A stretch of DNA of 64,000 nucleotides. Source: Paludibacter sp. (lineage in GTDB: Bacteria > Bacteroidota > Bacteroidia > Bacteroidales > Paludibacteraceae). The notes under the pieces are model-generated. The model was not told the DNA's origin. It made no database searches and was given only the letters and a program-made list of their open reading frames with translations. The position numbers were made by a program, and so were the translations under genes. This document shows, one piece after another, positions 9,114 to 17,433 of this stretch; within the stretch, counting starts at the first letter, position 1; every line of letters starts with the position of its first letter. Location: positions 144,821 through 208,820 of the forward strand of contig JAQTUE010000007.1 in assembly GCA_028710415.1 (NCBI GenBank), written 5' to 3'.

Positions 9114-9905
9114 TTATTTCTTATAATACTTCATTGCTTCCGGCAAATACTCTTTCAACTTAACAATCCTATTGGCATCAGATGGATGTGTACTCATGAA
9201 TTCTATTGGTGCTCCGCTTGAACTGGCAGCCATTCGTTCCCAGAAAGTAATTGCCTCATTTGGATTATACCCGGCCATAGCCAGGAAAATCAATCCAAGC
9301 TGGTCGGCTTCATACTCATGCTTACGTGAATAAGGTAACATAACTCCATATTGTGACCCAATGCCATAAATCGTACCTATAGTCGATTTAGTAGCAGCTG
9401 ATTTATTAGACAACAAGACATCGGTTAATGAAGCGCCATATTGTACCAACATTTGCTGGCTCATGCGTTCGTTGCTGTGTTTGGCCACTGCATGGGCAAT
9501 TTCATGTCCAAGGACTACGGCCAGCCCGACTTCAGTTTTTGTTACCGGTAATATTCCTTCGAAAACTACCACCTTACCTCCCGGCATGCAAAAGGCATTT
9601 TTGGTAGTATCTTTTACCAGGTTAAACTCCCAGGCAAATGAAGCAATATCTGCCGACTTACCATTAGCATTCAGGTATGCTTCTACAACAGTTGAAATTT
9701 TAGCACCTACTTTTTTTACCAGGGCGGTATTTACTTTATCTTTCGAAGCGGGCACAGAGTCAATGAATTGTTTGTAACTCTGGAAACTTGAAGTCAAAAC
9801 TTCTGAATCCGATACCAATAATAACTGTTTGCGACCTGTTAGCAAGACGGTCGAGCATGATACTAAAATACAGGTAATGAATGTAAAATAGACGATTTTT
9901 TTCAT
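9114..9905 (-). CDS. M48 family zinc metallopeptidase, lipoprotein
   Basis: A 263-residue lipoprotein: the N-terminus has a lipobox (LVSC, Cys at about residue 17). The zinc-binding motif HEIAH lies at about residues 132-136, in the context GHEIAHAVAKHSNERMSQQ. The third-ligand region HEYEADQLG is near residue 198, as in M48 peptidases related to HtpX, BepA and Oma1. It probably acts on misfolded envelope proteins in the periplasm. It is monocistronic here, divergent from the VanZ-like gene, with a group II intron behind its terminator. Confidence 0.88.
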   Translation of the reverse strand: MKKIVYFTFITCILVSCSTVLLTGRKQLLLVSDSEVLTSSFQSYKQFIDSVPASKDKVNTALVKKVGAKISTVVEAYLNANGKSADIASFAWEFNLVKDTTKNAFCMPGGKVVVFEGILPVTKTEVGLAVVLGHEIAHAVAKHSNERMSQQMLVQYGASLTDVLLSNKSAATKSTIGTIYGIGSQYGVMLPYSRKHEYEADQLGLIFLAMAGYNPNEAITFWERMAASSSGAPIEFMSTHPSDANRIVKLKEYLPEAMKYYKK

Positions 9906-9931
9906 AAACTATTCTTTTTTTTGTAATGATG

Positions 9932-9963
9932 TTTAAGATACTACATTTAAAAATTTATCTTTG
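9932..9963 (+). promoter_or_regulatory. Probable promoter for the VanZ-like gene
   Basis: The -7 box TATCTTTG (9956-9963) fits the Bacteroidota consensus TAnnTTTG. A TTT at 9932-9934, 21 bases upstream, is a weak match to the -33 TTG element. It faces the VanZ-like gene. Confidence 0.45.
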
Positions 9964-10069
9964 CAAATAAATTAATTCTTTTTTTTATGAACGATTAAAT
10001 ATGTATTATTGTTTTAATACTTTTTATATTAGATCAAATTTTCCGGTTCAAAAAACTCAACTTCCTTAT

Positions 10070-10474
10070 ATGAAACTTAAATATTTTTTATCAATCTATT
10101 GGAAATCAATCATTATTATAACCGGTATATTATATTTGTCTTTCGCACCTCCTTCAGCTTTTAAAGGAGTACCAGCCTTTGAATTTGAGGATAAGCTTGT
10201 TCATTTATTCATGTATGGAGGTTTAACCTGTGTTTTGATCTATGATTTCAGGCAATATGCCAAAAATAAAACAATGTCAGTGTTGTCCTTTATTTTTATG
10301 TGTCTTTTATTCCCCGTATTTCTTGGTGGGGCAGTGGAAATACTTCAACCAATGTATTTTGCTCCCCGGACAGCTGAATGGATTGATTGGTTTAGTGATA
10401 TTGCCGGCGTACTGCTTGGATGGTCAGCCTTTCAACTTATTTTTCCAACAGTGATAAAAAAGAAAAGCAAGTAG
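10070..10474 (+). CDS. VanZ-like family membrane protein
   Basis: I prefer ATG 10070, because the hydrophobic first helix begins a few residues later (YWKSIIIITGILYLSFAP) and the upstream frame from 10001 has no family-like residues. The protein of about 134 residues has four predicted helices and typical VanZ features: SFAPP at the end of helix 1, DKLVHLFMYGGL, GGAVEILQPMY and the acidic EWIDWFSDIAGVLLG. VanZ proteins influence teicoplanin resistance in enterococci; the role of the Bacteroidota versions is unknown. Confidence 0.75.
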   Translation: MKLKYFLSIYWKSIIIITGILYLSFAPPSAFKGVPAFEFEDKLVHLFMYGGLTCVLIYDFRQYAKNKTMSVLSFIFMCLLFPVFLGGAVEILQPMYFAPRTAEWIDWFSDIAGVLLGWSAFQLIFPTVIKKKSK

Positions 10475-10532
10475 ACTTATATCGTTTCAACCTATATATT
10501 CTGAAGTTTAATGTCCGTTGTGGTTACATACT

Positions 10533-11663
10533 ATGAGTGACGAAACACTGAAATATAAAATCGGGATTACGCTTATTAAAGGCGTAGGAAACAACCTGGC
10601 TAAAAACCTGATAGCGTATACGGGTAGTGCAGAAGGAGTGTTTAAGGAAAAGCAACAAAACCTGGCAAATATCCCTGGTATCGGTGAAATTGTATCCAGG
10701 CAAATAATCTCCGGAATTAGCTCTCATGATGTAATGAAACGGGCCGAACAGGAGGTCGAATTTATTATTAAAAACAAAATTAAGACAACCTATTTTACCG
10801 ACAAGGACTATCCATTTCGCTTGAAAGAATGTCCTGATTCACCTGTTATGATTTATTCAAAAGGTAATTGCAACCTGAATAACGGTAAATTTGTAGGGAT
10901 TGTCGGGACCCGAAAAGCTACTGAAAATGGTAAGGAGAATTGCAAGAAACTTATTTGTGAATTAAAAGGTGTGTTGCCAAATGTAATTATTGTCAGCGGG
11001 TTGGCATTTGGGATAGATATTTGCGCCCACAAGGCAGCGCTTGATTCAGGAGTGCCAACTATCGGTGTCATCAGCCATGGATTGGATCGGATCTATCCGG
11101 AGCTGCATAGGCCAACGGCCATTAAAATGTTGCAGGAGGGAGCCTTGGTGACCGAATACCTTAGCATGACAAATCCGGACAAACAGAATTTTGTACAACG
11201 CAACCGCATTATAGCCGGCCTCTGTGATGCCTTAGTGGTTGTTGAATCAGGCATTAAAGGGGGTGCCCTGATTACTGCCGATATTGCGAATGATTATAAC
11301 AGGGATGTATTTGCATTTCCGGGACGGGTAGATGATGAATGGTCAAAAGGATGCAATGCTTTGATTAAAAATAACAAAGCATCATTGATTGAATCGGCTG
11401 ATGATATCTTGCGGTTTATGAACTGGGAAAGGCTGGATTCCTCATCTTCACCAGCCGTTCAAACAGCATTATTTATGGATCTATCTGAGGAGGAACAAAT
11501 TATTGTTTCTACATTAAGGCAATATCAGGAAGGAATTCAGTTTAATGAATTAGCCATTCTGCTTGAAAAACCAATCAGTAAGATCTCATCCATGTTGCTT
11601 GAAATGGAATTTAAAGGATTAGTAAAATGTTTGCCCGGAAATGTGTATAAGATTGTAAAGTAG
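10533..11663 (+). CDS. dprA: DNA-processing protein DprA
   Basis: DprA binds incoming single-stranded DNA and loads RecA during natural transformation. I start at ATG 10533 (MSDETLKYKIG); the upstream TTG at 10518 would add five unrelated residues. The N-terminal helical region has an HhH-like KGVGNNLAKNL and NIPGIGE. The Rossmann domain starts at about residue 122 (GIVGTRKATENG) and continues with SGLAFGIDICAHKAAL, VTEY, RNRIIAGL and ESGIKGGALITA. The C-terminal 60 residues form a winged-helix-like domain (DprA_WH). Length is normal. The stop codon TAG leads directly into a low-complexity repeat. Confidence 0.92.
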   Translation: MSDETLKYKIGITLIKGVGNNLAKNLIAYTGSAEGVFKEKQQNLANIPGIGEIVSRQIISGISSHDVMKRAEQEVEFIIKNKIKTTYFTDKDYPFRLKECPDSPVMIYSKGNCNLNNGKFVGIVGTRKATENGKENCKKLICELKGVLPNVIIVSGLAFGIDICAHKAALDSGVPTIGVISHGLDRIYPELHRPTAIKMLQEGALVTEYLSMTNPDKQNFVQRNRIIAGLCDALVVVESGIKGGALITADIANDYNRDVFAFPGRVDDEWSKGCNALIKNNKASLIESADDILRFMNWERLDSSSSPAVQTALFMDLSEEEQIIVSTLRQYQEGIQFNELAILLEKPISKISSMLLEMEFKGLVKCLPGNVYKIVK

Positions 11664-11775
11664 GTTGATTGGAGATTGAGTTAATTGGTTAATTAAGTTA
11701 ATTGGTTGACTGGTTAATTGGTTGATTGGTTGATTAAGTTGATTAAGTTGACTAGTTGATTGAGTTAATTGTTTG
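11661..11775. repeat. Low-complexity GTTGATTAA/GTTAATTGG array
   Basis: Starting at the dprA stop codon, the sequence consists of degenerate units such as GTTGATTGG, GTTGATTAA, GTTAATTGG and GTTGACTAG with an 8-9-base period. Related clusters lie at 27692-27893 and 40224-40338. No gene or hairpin terminator is visible inside. Confidence 0.75.
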
Positions 11776-11792
11776 AATTTAGGAGAATAAGA

Positions 11793-11836
11793 AATGGTAA
11801 ATAGTAAAATAGTAAATATATTAAATATATTAAATG
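11793..11836. repeat. AATAGTAAAT-type array upstream of the DUF4268 gene
   Basis: Degenerate copies of (A)TAGTAAAT and ATTAAATAT run up to the start codon of the next gene. The same word recurs in both orientations at 16788-16932. Confidence 0.55.
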
Positions 11837-12286
11837 TATAGCAGAGAAGAATTAAAACAATTGAAAAAAGAGTTTTGGGAAGGTTTTGGTATTTATTGCA
11901 GCCATGTGCCTGCCCTGAAACGCCGTAAAAGCAAGTTTATGCTGTACAATACCAAGATGAAAGGTGTGGAAATGAAGTTTGATGCAACCCGTAAAGGCGC
12001 TACGGTGATTCTCGAAATAAACCTCTCGAATGCTAAGCAACGTCTTGAAAAATACGAACAGTTTGTCCTGCACAAAGCAACCATGGAAAAGCAGTTCCCT
12101 GATGGACTGATCTGGGATCCGGCTTTTATCCGGGAATGTGGTACCGAAGTGAGCCGGATTTATATTGAAAAGAACGGTATTGACTTGCATCGTCGCATCC
12201 AATGGATGGAATTCTATCAGTTTATGTCCTCTGAAATGCTGAAGCTGGAAAAGGCCTTTAAGGTAGTGAAGGAGACAATGGAGTAA
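11834..12286 (+). CDS. DUF4268 domain-containing protein
   Basis: A 150-residue soluble protein that matches the DUF4268 pattern: FWEGFGIYCSHVPALKRRKSKFMLYNT near the start and VSRIYIEKNGIDLHRRIQWMEFYQFM towards the end. DUF4268 modules also occur at the C-terminus of some restriction-type nucleases, but here the domain stands alone and no catalytic motif is evident. The start ATG lies within an AT-rich repeat. Function unknown. Confidence 0.7.
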   Translation: MYSREELKQLKKEFWEGFGIYCSHVPALKRRKSKFMLYNTKMKGVEMKFDATRKGATVILEINLSNAKQRLEKYEQFVLHKATMEKQFPDGLIWDPAFIRECGTEVSRIYIEKNGIDLHRRIQWMEFYQFMSSEMLKLEKAFKVVKETME

Positions 12287-12289
12287 AAT

Positions 12290-12560
12290 GCGTTCTTACT
12301 TGTTCCCGGGAATGTTTCATCTGCATGTTTTGCTTCATCAGCTTAAAATATATTTCTACCAACCATGTCTTTTATAAAGTCCGGCTATATGGCTGCCTCT
12401 CATCCCTTATGGTGGCTGATTAGAACGATAGTCCGGTCATCTTCCTGACTATAAACCTCATCCCGGGAATACTCAATATACCTACCTCATTTTCAACAGC
12501 TGCTTTTCCCGTGAGCCGAATTATTTCGTCTTTTGTGAAACTGTACAGTGTCTTTACCGG
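12290..12560 (-). pseudogene. Decayed IS4-family transposase, C-terminal part
   Basis: Reading the minus strand across several frames gives KDEIIRLTGK, DDRTIVLIS, IAGLYKRHGW, VEIYFKLMKQNMQMK and FPGTSKNA. In order, these match the C-terminal signature of DDE transposases of the IS4 type (IxLTG, IVFLTN, IADLYKxRWQVELFFKxIKQNLxIK, FxGTSENAV). At least three frameshifts separate the pieces, so it is a dead relic. It directly follows the DUF4268 gene. The N-terminal half and terminal inverted repeats were not found. Confidence 0.7.
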
Positions 12561-12611
12561 TTAACCAAGCATTCTACACCTGTCCGATCTATCGTAGGCC
12601 TTTCGTGAGTC

Positions 12612-12700
12612 TTTGGAGAGGGGTTCGAGGGGGTTCGGAGGGCTGGGGCCCTCGGAACCCCCTCGAAAGGCCCTCGATACCCCCTCCATACCCCCTCCAT
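12612..12700. repeat. GC-rich inverted repeat and CCCCCTCCATA units
   Basis: In an AT-rich surrounding, arm 12626-12642 (CGAGGGGGTTCGGAGGG) pairs with arm 12649-12665 with a single mismatch over 17 bp and a 6-base loop. GAGGGG lies before it, and degenerate copies of CCCTCGATAC, CCCCCTCCATA and CCCCCTCCATA follow. The composition differs sharply from its neighbours. It is too GC-rich, and lacks a T-run, for a normal terminator. Confidence 0.75.
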
Positions 12701-13148
12701 ACTACATTCACTTGTAGACAGGGATAAGGATCGTTTGAAACTACAAAATCCTATCGGAAAACAGGACAGGAAGGTATCGTCAGGTGGAAAATTCAGTGGC
12801 AAGGTGGAGTTTAAACCGCACAAACATTGGTTTAGCTGTACAAACATCATAGTCATAATTCATCGGAGGAAAAGTGATATGGGAAACCCTTATCCGTTTT
12901 ATACTTGTGGATCGATGAATGTGGGATTAAATCTACTAGCTGTTAAAAAATAGGAGATTCTGATTTTTTGCCTAACGTTGTACTCATAGAAAAGTTCTTT
13001 AAATGAGTGTGGTAACTGCAACTATATTTTTTAGTGCGCTTTTCTGTTTTTTTTCAATTATAGTTTGGACAGCAATGCGATTTTTTCGTGTATTTCTGTA
13101 TCAACTTATTAAATTTAGGTGGTACTCAAAATCAATCAACTATTTATG
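12701..13148. other. Intergenic region with no recognisable gene
   Basis: The stretch between the GC-rich hairpin and the purH promoter carries a 72-codon open frame (12735-12953) with no recognisable domain and no homologous-looking motif. It may be further debris of the decayed insertion sequence upstream. No repeat or RNA structure was recognised. Confidence 0.45.
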
Positions 13149-13179
13149 TTGATAAAACAAGGATTTTTTAGTAGTTTTG
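13149..13179 (+). promoter_or_regulatory. purH promoter
   Basis: A -33 TTG (13149-13151) and a -7 box TAGTTTTG (13172-13179) are separated by 20 bases, a good match to the Bacteroidota TTG-N19/20-TAnnTTTG promoter. The purH start lies about 29 bases downstream of the box. Confidence 0.75.
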
Positions 13180-13207
13180 CATCCCATAAATAAACGTAAA
13201 ACGGAAT

Positions 13208-14728
13208 ATGGAAAAAAAGCAAATTAAAAGAGCCTTAGTTTCTGTTTATCATAAAGATAAACTCGATATCATTATACAAAAACTGCACTCCGAAGGAGTA
13301 GAATTTATCTCTACCGGAGGAACCCAGTCCTTTATTGAATCCCTTAATATTCCATGCCTGGCTGTTGAAGACCTTACCGGATACCCCTCAATTCTGGGTG
13401 GAAGGGTAAAAACTCTGCATCCCAAAGTATTTGGCGGCATTCTTTCACGTCGTGATAATGCCCAGGATAATGCCCAGATTGAAGATTATCAAATTCCTGA
13501 AATAGATCTTGTGATTGTTGATTTGTATCCATTTGAAGCTACTGTAGCTGCAGGAGCTGATGAACCGACAACAATTGAAAAGATCGATATCGGTGGTATT
13601 TCCCTGATTCGGGCTGCTGCCAAAAATTATGCCGATGTGGTTATAGTTGCATCACAGGATCAGTACGAACCTTTGTTGGAAATGATCACTTCCAATGGTG
13701 CCCAAACAACCCTCGAAGAACGTCGTTGGTTTGCAAAGGAAGCCTTCGCAGTCTCCTCCCACTACGATGCTGCTATCTTCAACTATTTCGATGGTAATGA
13801 AGCAAGCGCATTCCGTTACACCCAGAACAACTCTAAAGTCCTTCGTTATGGTGAAAATCCTCACCAACGCGGGATCTTCTTTGGCAAGTTTGAAGACTTA
13901 TTCGAACAACTCCAGGGACGTGAAATCTCCTATAATAACCTGCTTGATATCGATGCTTCCATCAATTTGATGAACGATTTCGATGATATCACTTTTGCAA
14001 TCCTGAAACATAATAATGCTTGTGGTATTGCATCCCGCCCGGTTTTGGTAGATGCATGGAAAGCTGCCCTGGCCGGTGACCCAATTTCTGCCTTTGGCGG
14101 AGTATTGATTACCAATGCCATTATTGATAAGGCTACTGCCGAGGAAATGAACAAAATATTCTTCGAAGTAGTTATAGCTCCTGATTATGATCTGGAAGCA
14201 ATTGAAATCCTGAGTCAAAAGAAGAACAGAATCATCCTGATATTAAAGGAAAACAAGGCAAAAACCCAACAATTCCGTTCGGTACTCAACGGTGTATTGG
14301 TACAGGATAAAGATACGCATACTGAAACCGGTGACGATTTAAAGGTGGTAACCGATAAAGCTCCAACTGCCGATGAAGTGGAAGATTTGCTGTTTGCCAA
14401 TAAAATTGTGAAGCATACCAAATCCAATGCCATAGTATTTGCTAAAAACAAACAAATGTTTGCAAGTGGTGTCGGTCAGACTTCAAGGGTTGATGCTTTA
14501 AGGCAGGCTATCGATAAAGCAGTGGCATTTAAGTTTGATTTAAATGGGGCTGTTATGGCGTCAGATGCTTTCTTCCCATTCCCTGATTGTGTTCAGATTG
14601 CCTCAGAAGCCGGCATTACTGCCGTGATTCAACCGGGTGGTTCTATCAACGACAAACTTTCAATAGAAACATGCAATGAAACAGGTGTTTCAATGGTAAC
14701 TACCGGTTATCGCCATTTTAAACACTAA
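13208..14728 (+). CDS. purH: Bifunctional AICAR formyltransferase / IMP cyclohydrolase
   Basis: PurH catalyses the last two steps of de novo purine synthesis: formylation of AICAR, then ring closure to IMP. The 506 residues include the N-terminal IMP cyclohydrolase domain (about 1-200) with STGGT, GGRVKTLHPKVFGGIL and DLYPFE. They also include the AICAR transformylase domain, with YGENPHQ and the catalytic KHNNAC motif near residue 266, plus SDAFFPFPD and QPGGSINDK. Length is typical of Bacteroidota. It has its own promoter and is followed by mreB on the same strand after about 90 bases. Confidence 0.95.
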   Translation: MEKKQIKRALVSVYHKDKLDIIIQKLHSEGVEFISTGGTQSFIESLNIPCLAVEDLTGYPSILGGRVKTLHPKVFGGILSRRDNAQDNAQIEDYQIPEIDLVIVDLYPFEATVAAGADEPTTIEKIDIGGISLIRAAAKNYADVVIVASQDQYEPLLEMITSNGAQTTLEERRWFAKEAFAVSSHYDAAIFNYFDGNEASAFRYTQNNSKVLRYGENPHQRGIFFGKFEDLFEQLQGREISYNNLLDIDASINLMNDFDDITFAILKHNNACGIASRPVLVDAWKAALAGDPISAFGGVLITNAIIDKATAEEMNKIFFEVVIAPDYDLEAIEILSQKKNRIILILKENKAKTQQFRSVLNGVLVQDKDTHTETGDDLKVVTDKAPTADEVEDLLFANKIVKHTKSNAIVFAKNKQMFASGVGQTSRVDALRQAIDKAVAFKFDLNGAVMASDAFFPFPDCVQIASEAGITAVIQPGGSINDKLSIETCNETGVSMVTTGYRHFKH

Positions 14729-14819
14729 TTTCAGTTACTTTTTACAGCCTTGCATTGTTGTTGCAGGCCTGCAACTTTTGACTTTAGACAATAAAACAAA
14801 CTTGAAATAAATATAGAAA

Positions 14820-15839
14820 ATGGGACTATTTTCATTTACACAAGAAATAGCTATTGACCTTGGTACAGCCAACACCATTATCATCCACAATGATAAAATT
14901 GTGGTGGATGAACCGTCAGTAGTAGCGTTGGACAAACGTACCGATAAACTGATTGCCATTGGTGAGAAAGCACGCCAAATGGTTGGTAAGGAAAACGAAG
15001 GTATCCGCACAGTCCGCCCATTGCGTGATGGTGTGATTGCCGATTTCTACGCTGCTGAATTGATGATTCGTGGCATGATAAAAATGATTCCAACCAAGAA
15101 TCACCTCTTCTCTCCCACCCTTAAAATGGTGGTTTGTATTCCTTCAGGAAGTACCGAAGTCGAGATTCGTGCGGTACGTGACTCCTCGGAACATGCTGGT
15201 GGACGTGAAGTATACATGATTTACGAACCAATGGCTGCTGCTATCGGAATCGGTATCGATGTGGAAGCTCCCAATGGATGTATGATTGTTGATATCGGTG
15301 GTGGTACTACCGAAATTGCTGTTATTTCACTGGGTGGTATTGTTTCCAATAAATCAATCCGTATTGCCGGGGATGACCTGACACTCGACATTGTAGAATA
15401 CATGGGACGTATGCACAATATCAAAGTGGGTGAACGTACTGCCGAAATGATTAAAATTAATGTAGGGGCTGCTCTGACCGACCTGGAAGATGCTCCTGAA
15501 GATTATATTGTCCATGGGCCAAACCGTATGACAGCATTGCCTATGCAGGTTCCGGTATCCTACCAGGAAATTGCACACTGTCTTGAAAAATCAATTTCTA
15601 AGATTGAAGCTGCTATCCTGAGTGCATTGGAACAAACACCTCCCGAATTGTATGCTGACATTGTACAACGTGGCATTTATCTTGCCGGTGGTGGAGCTTT
15701 GCTTCGTGGCCTTGACAAACGTTTGACCGACAAGCTGAACATCCAGTTTCACATTGCAGACGATCCTTTGAGGGCTGTTGCCCGTGGTACAGGTATCGCA
15801 TTGAAAAATGTAGACAAATTCTCTTTCCTGATTCGATAA
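14820..15839 (+). CDS. mreB: Rod shape-determining protein MreB
   Basis: MreB is the bacterial actin homologue that positions the elongation machinery along the inner membrane. The 339 residues show the phosphate-1 motif AIDLGTANT (near residue 12), the phosphate-2 motif VDIGGGTTE (near 157) and the adenosine motif LAGGGALLRGL. The N-terminal MGLFSFTQE is the usual membrane-contact start. It opens the mreB-mreC-mreD-mrdA-rodA cluster. Confidence 0.96.
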   Translation: MGLFSFTQEIAIDLGTANTIIIHNDKIVVDEPSVVALDKRTDKLIAIGEKARQMVGKENEGIRTVRPLRDGVIADFYAAELMIRGMIKMIPTKNHLFSPTLKMVVCIPSGSTEVEIRAVRDSSEHAGGREVYMIYEPMAAAIGIGIDVEAPNGCMIVDIGGGTTEIAVISLGGIVSNKSIRIAGDDLTLDIVEYMGRMHNIKVGERTAEMIKINVGAALTDLEDAPEDYIVHGPNRMTALPMQVPVSYQEIAHCLEKSISKIEAAILSALEQTPPELYADIVQRGIYLAGGGALLRGLDKRLTDKLNIQFHIADDPLRAVARGTGIALKNVDKFSFLIR

Positions 15840-15934
15840 AACTAAACTGAATTTTCGGTAACCACGGTCCTGAACTGTGCTTACCGGAAATTTTTGTTCT
15901 ATTCACTCCTATCCACTGAGCAGGTGCACTAACA

Positions 15935-16780
15935 ATGAAGAACCTCATCAATTTTTTAATTCAATACAGTGTTGTGTTTTTATTTCTGTTTTTAGAAATA
16001 ATCTCCTTTACATTGATTGTAAAAAATCAAGAGTATCAGAAAAGTGTGTTCCTTTCTTCCAGTAATTCCATGGTTTCAGGAATGTATACCTGGAGCAATT
16101 CTGTGGTTGAATTCTTTAAGCTCCGTGCTGCCAATGATAATCTTTCCGAAGAAAATACAGCACTTAAAAACCAGATCATCAACCTGCAGAATAAGTTATC
16201 TACCTTAAAACCAGAAACCTCCGACTCAGTGCATTTCCGTATTCCACCCGAAATGGAATATCAGTTTATATCCGCCAAGGTGATCAACAGTTCCACCAAC
16301 AAGCTTCAAAACTACATTACCCTGAACAAAGGTGCGATTGATGGCATCAAGATCGATATGGGTGTGATAAGCGACGAAGGCGTTGTTGGCATTGTAAAAA
16401 CAGTATCCAACCGATTCTCTGTGGTGATTCCCATCCTGAACCCAAAGATAGAGATCAGTTGTAAATTCAAACGAAATAACTATTCAGGAGGCCTGCTTTG
16501 GTCCGGCGAGGATTACCGCTATGCCAACCTGACCGATATTGCCCGGCATGTTGAACTTGCCCTGGGTGATACAATCATTACTAGCGGCTTAACCAGTGCA
16601 TTCCCTGAAGGAATTCCCGTAGGCCAGATTGAAGATTTTAAAATCAAGGAAAGCGATGCATACTATAGGATTAAAGTAAAACTGGCTGTTAACTTCCGTA
16701 CCCTGTCGCACGTTAAAGTCATTAATTATCTGAATTATCAACAACAAAAGGATCTTGAGAAAGTATCCCAGGAACAATAA
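15935..16780 (+). CDS. mreC: Rod shape-determining protein MreC
   Basis: A 281-residue bitopic protein: one membrane helix at about residues 10-30 (VVFLFLFLEIISFTLIV), a coiled coil at about 65-95 (LRAANDNLSEENTALKNQIINLQNKL), then the two beta-barrel subdomains typical of MreC. VISDEGVVGIVKTVSNRFSVVIPILNP and GLLWSGEDYRYANLTDI lie in that part. MreC links MreB to PBP2 and RodA in the periplasm. It starts about 95 bases after mreB. Confidence 0.9.
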   Translation: MKNLINFLIQYSVVFLFLFLEIISFTLIVKNQEYQKSVFLSSSNSMVSGMYTWSNSVVEFFKLRAANDNLSEENTALKNQIINLQNKLSTLKPETSDSVHFRIPPEMEYQFISAKVINSSTNKLQNYITLNKGAIDGIKIDMGVISDEGVVGIVKTVSNRFSVVIPILNPKIEISCKFKRNNYSGGLLWSGEDYRYANLTDIARHVELALGDTIITSGLTSAFPEGIPVGQIEDFKIKESDAYYRIKVKLAVNFRTLSHVKVINYLNYQQQKDLEKVSQEQ

Positions 16781-16787
16781 AGGACAT

Positions 16788-16932
16788 TTACTATTTTTTC
16801 ATTTACTATTTACTATTTAAAAACAATAGATTTGTTTTTGAGGTTGTTTTAATTTAAAATAGTAAATTGTAAATATCTAAATAGTAAATGCTTAATGGTT
16901 AAATAGTAAATGAATAAATAGTAAATATACCG
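16788..16932. repeat. Inverted ATTTACTATT / AATAGTAAAT array between mreC and mreD
   Basis: The spacer begins with copies of ATTTACTATT (16788-16818), and then, after an AT-rich middle, copies of AATAGTAAAT in the opposite orientation (16857-16928). It ends at the mreD start codon. The two halves could pair as a large imperfect hairpin inside the mre operon transcript. Confidence 0.65.
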
Positions 16933-17430
16933 ATGCCAACTATTCTTCAAAATATATTCCGTTTTGCGCTTTTAGTACTTTTCCAGGTGCTTGTGCTGAA
17001 CAATATCCAATTTCTGGGGTATATCAATCCATATCTGTATATTCTGTTTATTCTGGTCCTGCCGGTACAAATGCCACGATGGTTTTTGTTGATACTGGCT
17101 TTTATTCTCGGTCTGACTATTGACATTTTTTCAAATACACCGGGTACGCATGCTTTTGCAACCGTATTTGTTGCTTTTTTTCGTGAAGGAATTATAAAGT
17201 TGTTTACCAATATTGAAGAAGGGAACAATCCTACACCATCTTTTCATACCTTTGGAGTAAGTGCTTTTATAAAATATGTAGTACTTATAGTATTTATTCA
17301 TCACACAATCTTATTTACCCTGGAAGCTTTTTCATTTGCCCACTTTGGGATTATGCTGGCGAAGATCCTGCTAAGTTCCCTGGTAACAGTATTGCTCATT
17401 TTGGGTATACAATCGATTAAAACAAAATAA
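16933..17430 (+). CDS. mreD: Rod shape-determining protein MreD
   Basis: A 165-residue protein with five to six predicted membrane helices. The early NIQFLGYINPYLYILFILVLP and GLTIDIFSNTPGTHAFATVFVAF are characteristic of MreD. It belongs to the elongasome with MreB and MreC. Divergent primary sequence is normal for this family; the assignment rests on these motifs plus its place between mreC and the PBP2 gene. The next gene starts 3 bases later. Confidence 0.87.
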   Translation: MPTILQNIFRFALLVLFQVLVLNNIQFLGYINPYLYILFILVLPVQMPRWFLLILAFILGLTIDIFSNTPGTHAFATVFVAFFREGIIKLFTNIEEGNNPTPSFHTFGVSAFIKYVVLIVFIHHTILFTLEAFSFAHFGIMLAKILLSSLVTVLLILGIQSIKTK

Positions 17431-17433
17431 AAT

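Noticed and set aside
12612..12700. GC-rich hairpin as a rho-independent terminator
   Set aside because: No T-run follows on either strand, and it lies more than 300 bases from the nearest intact gene end.
12554..12953. Two open frames of 100 and 72 codons
   Set aside because: They cross the GC-rich hairpin and decayed IS region and show no domain or plausible start context.
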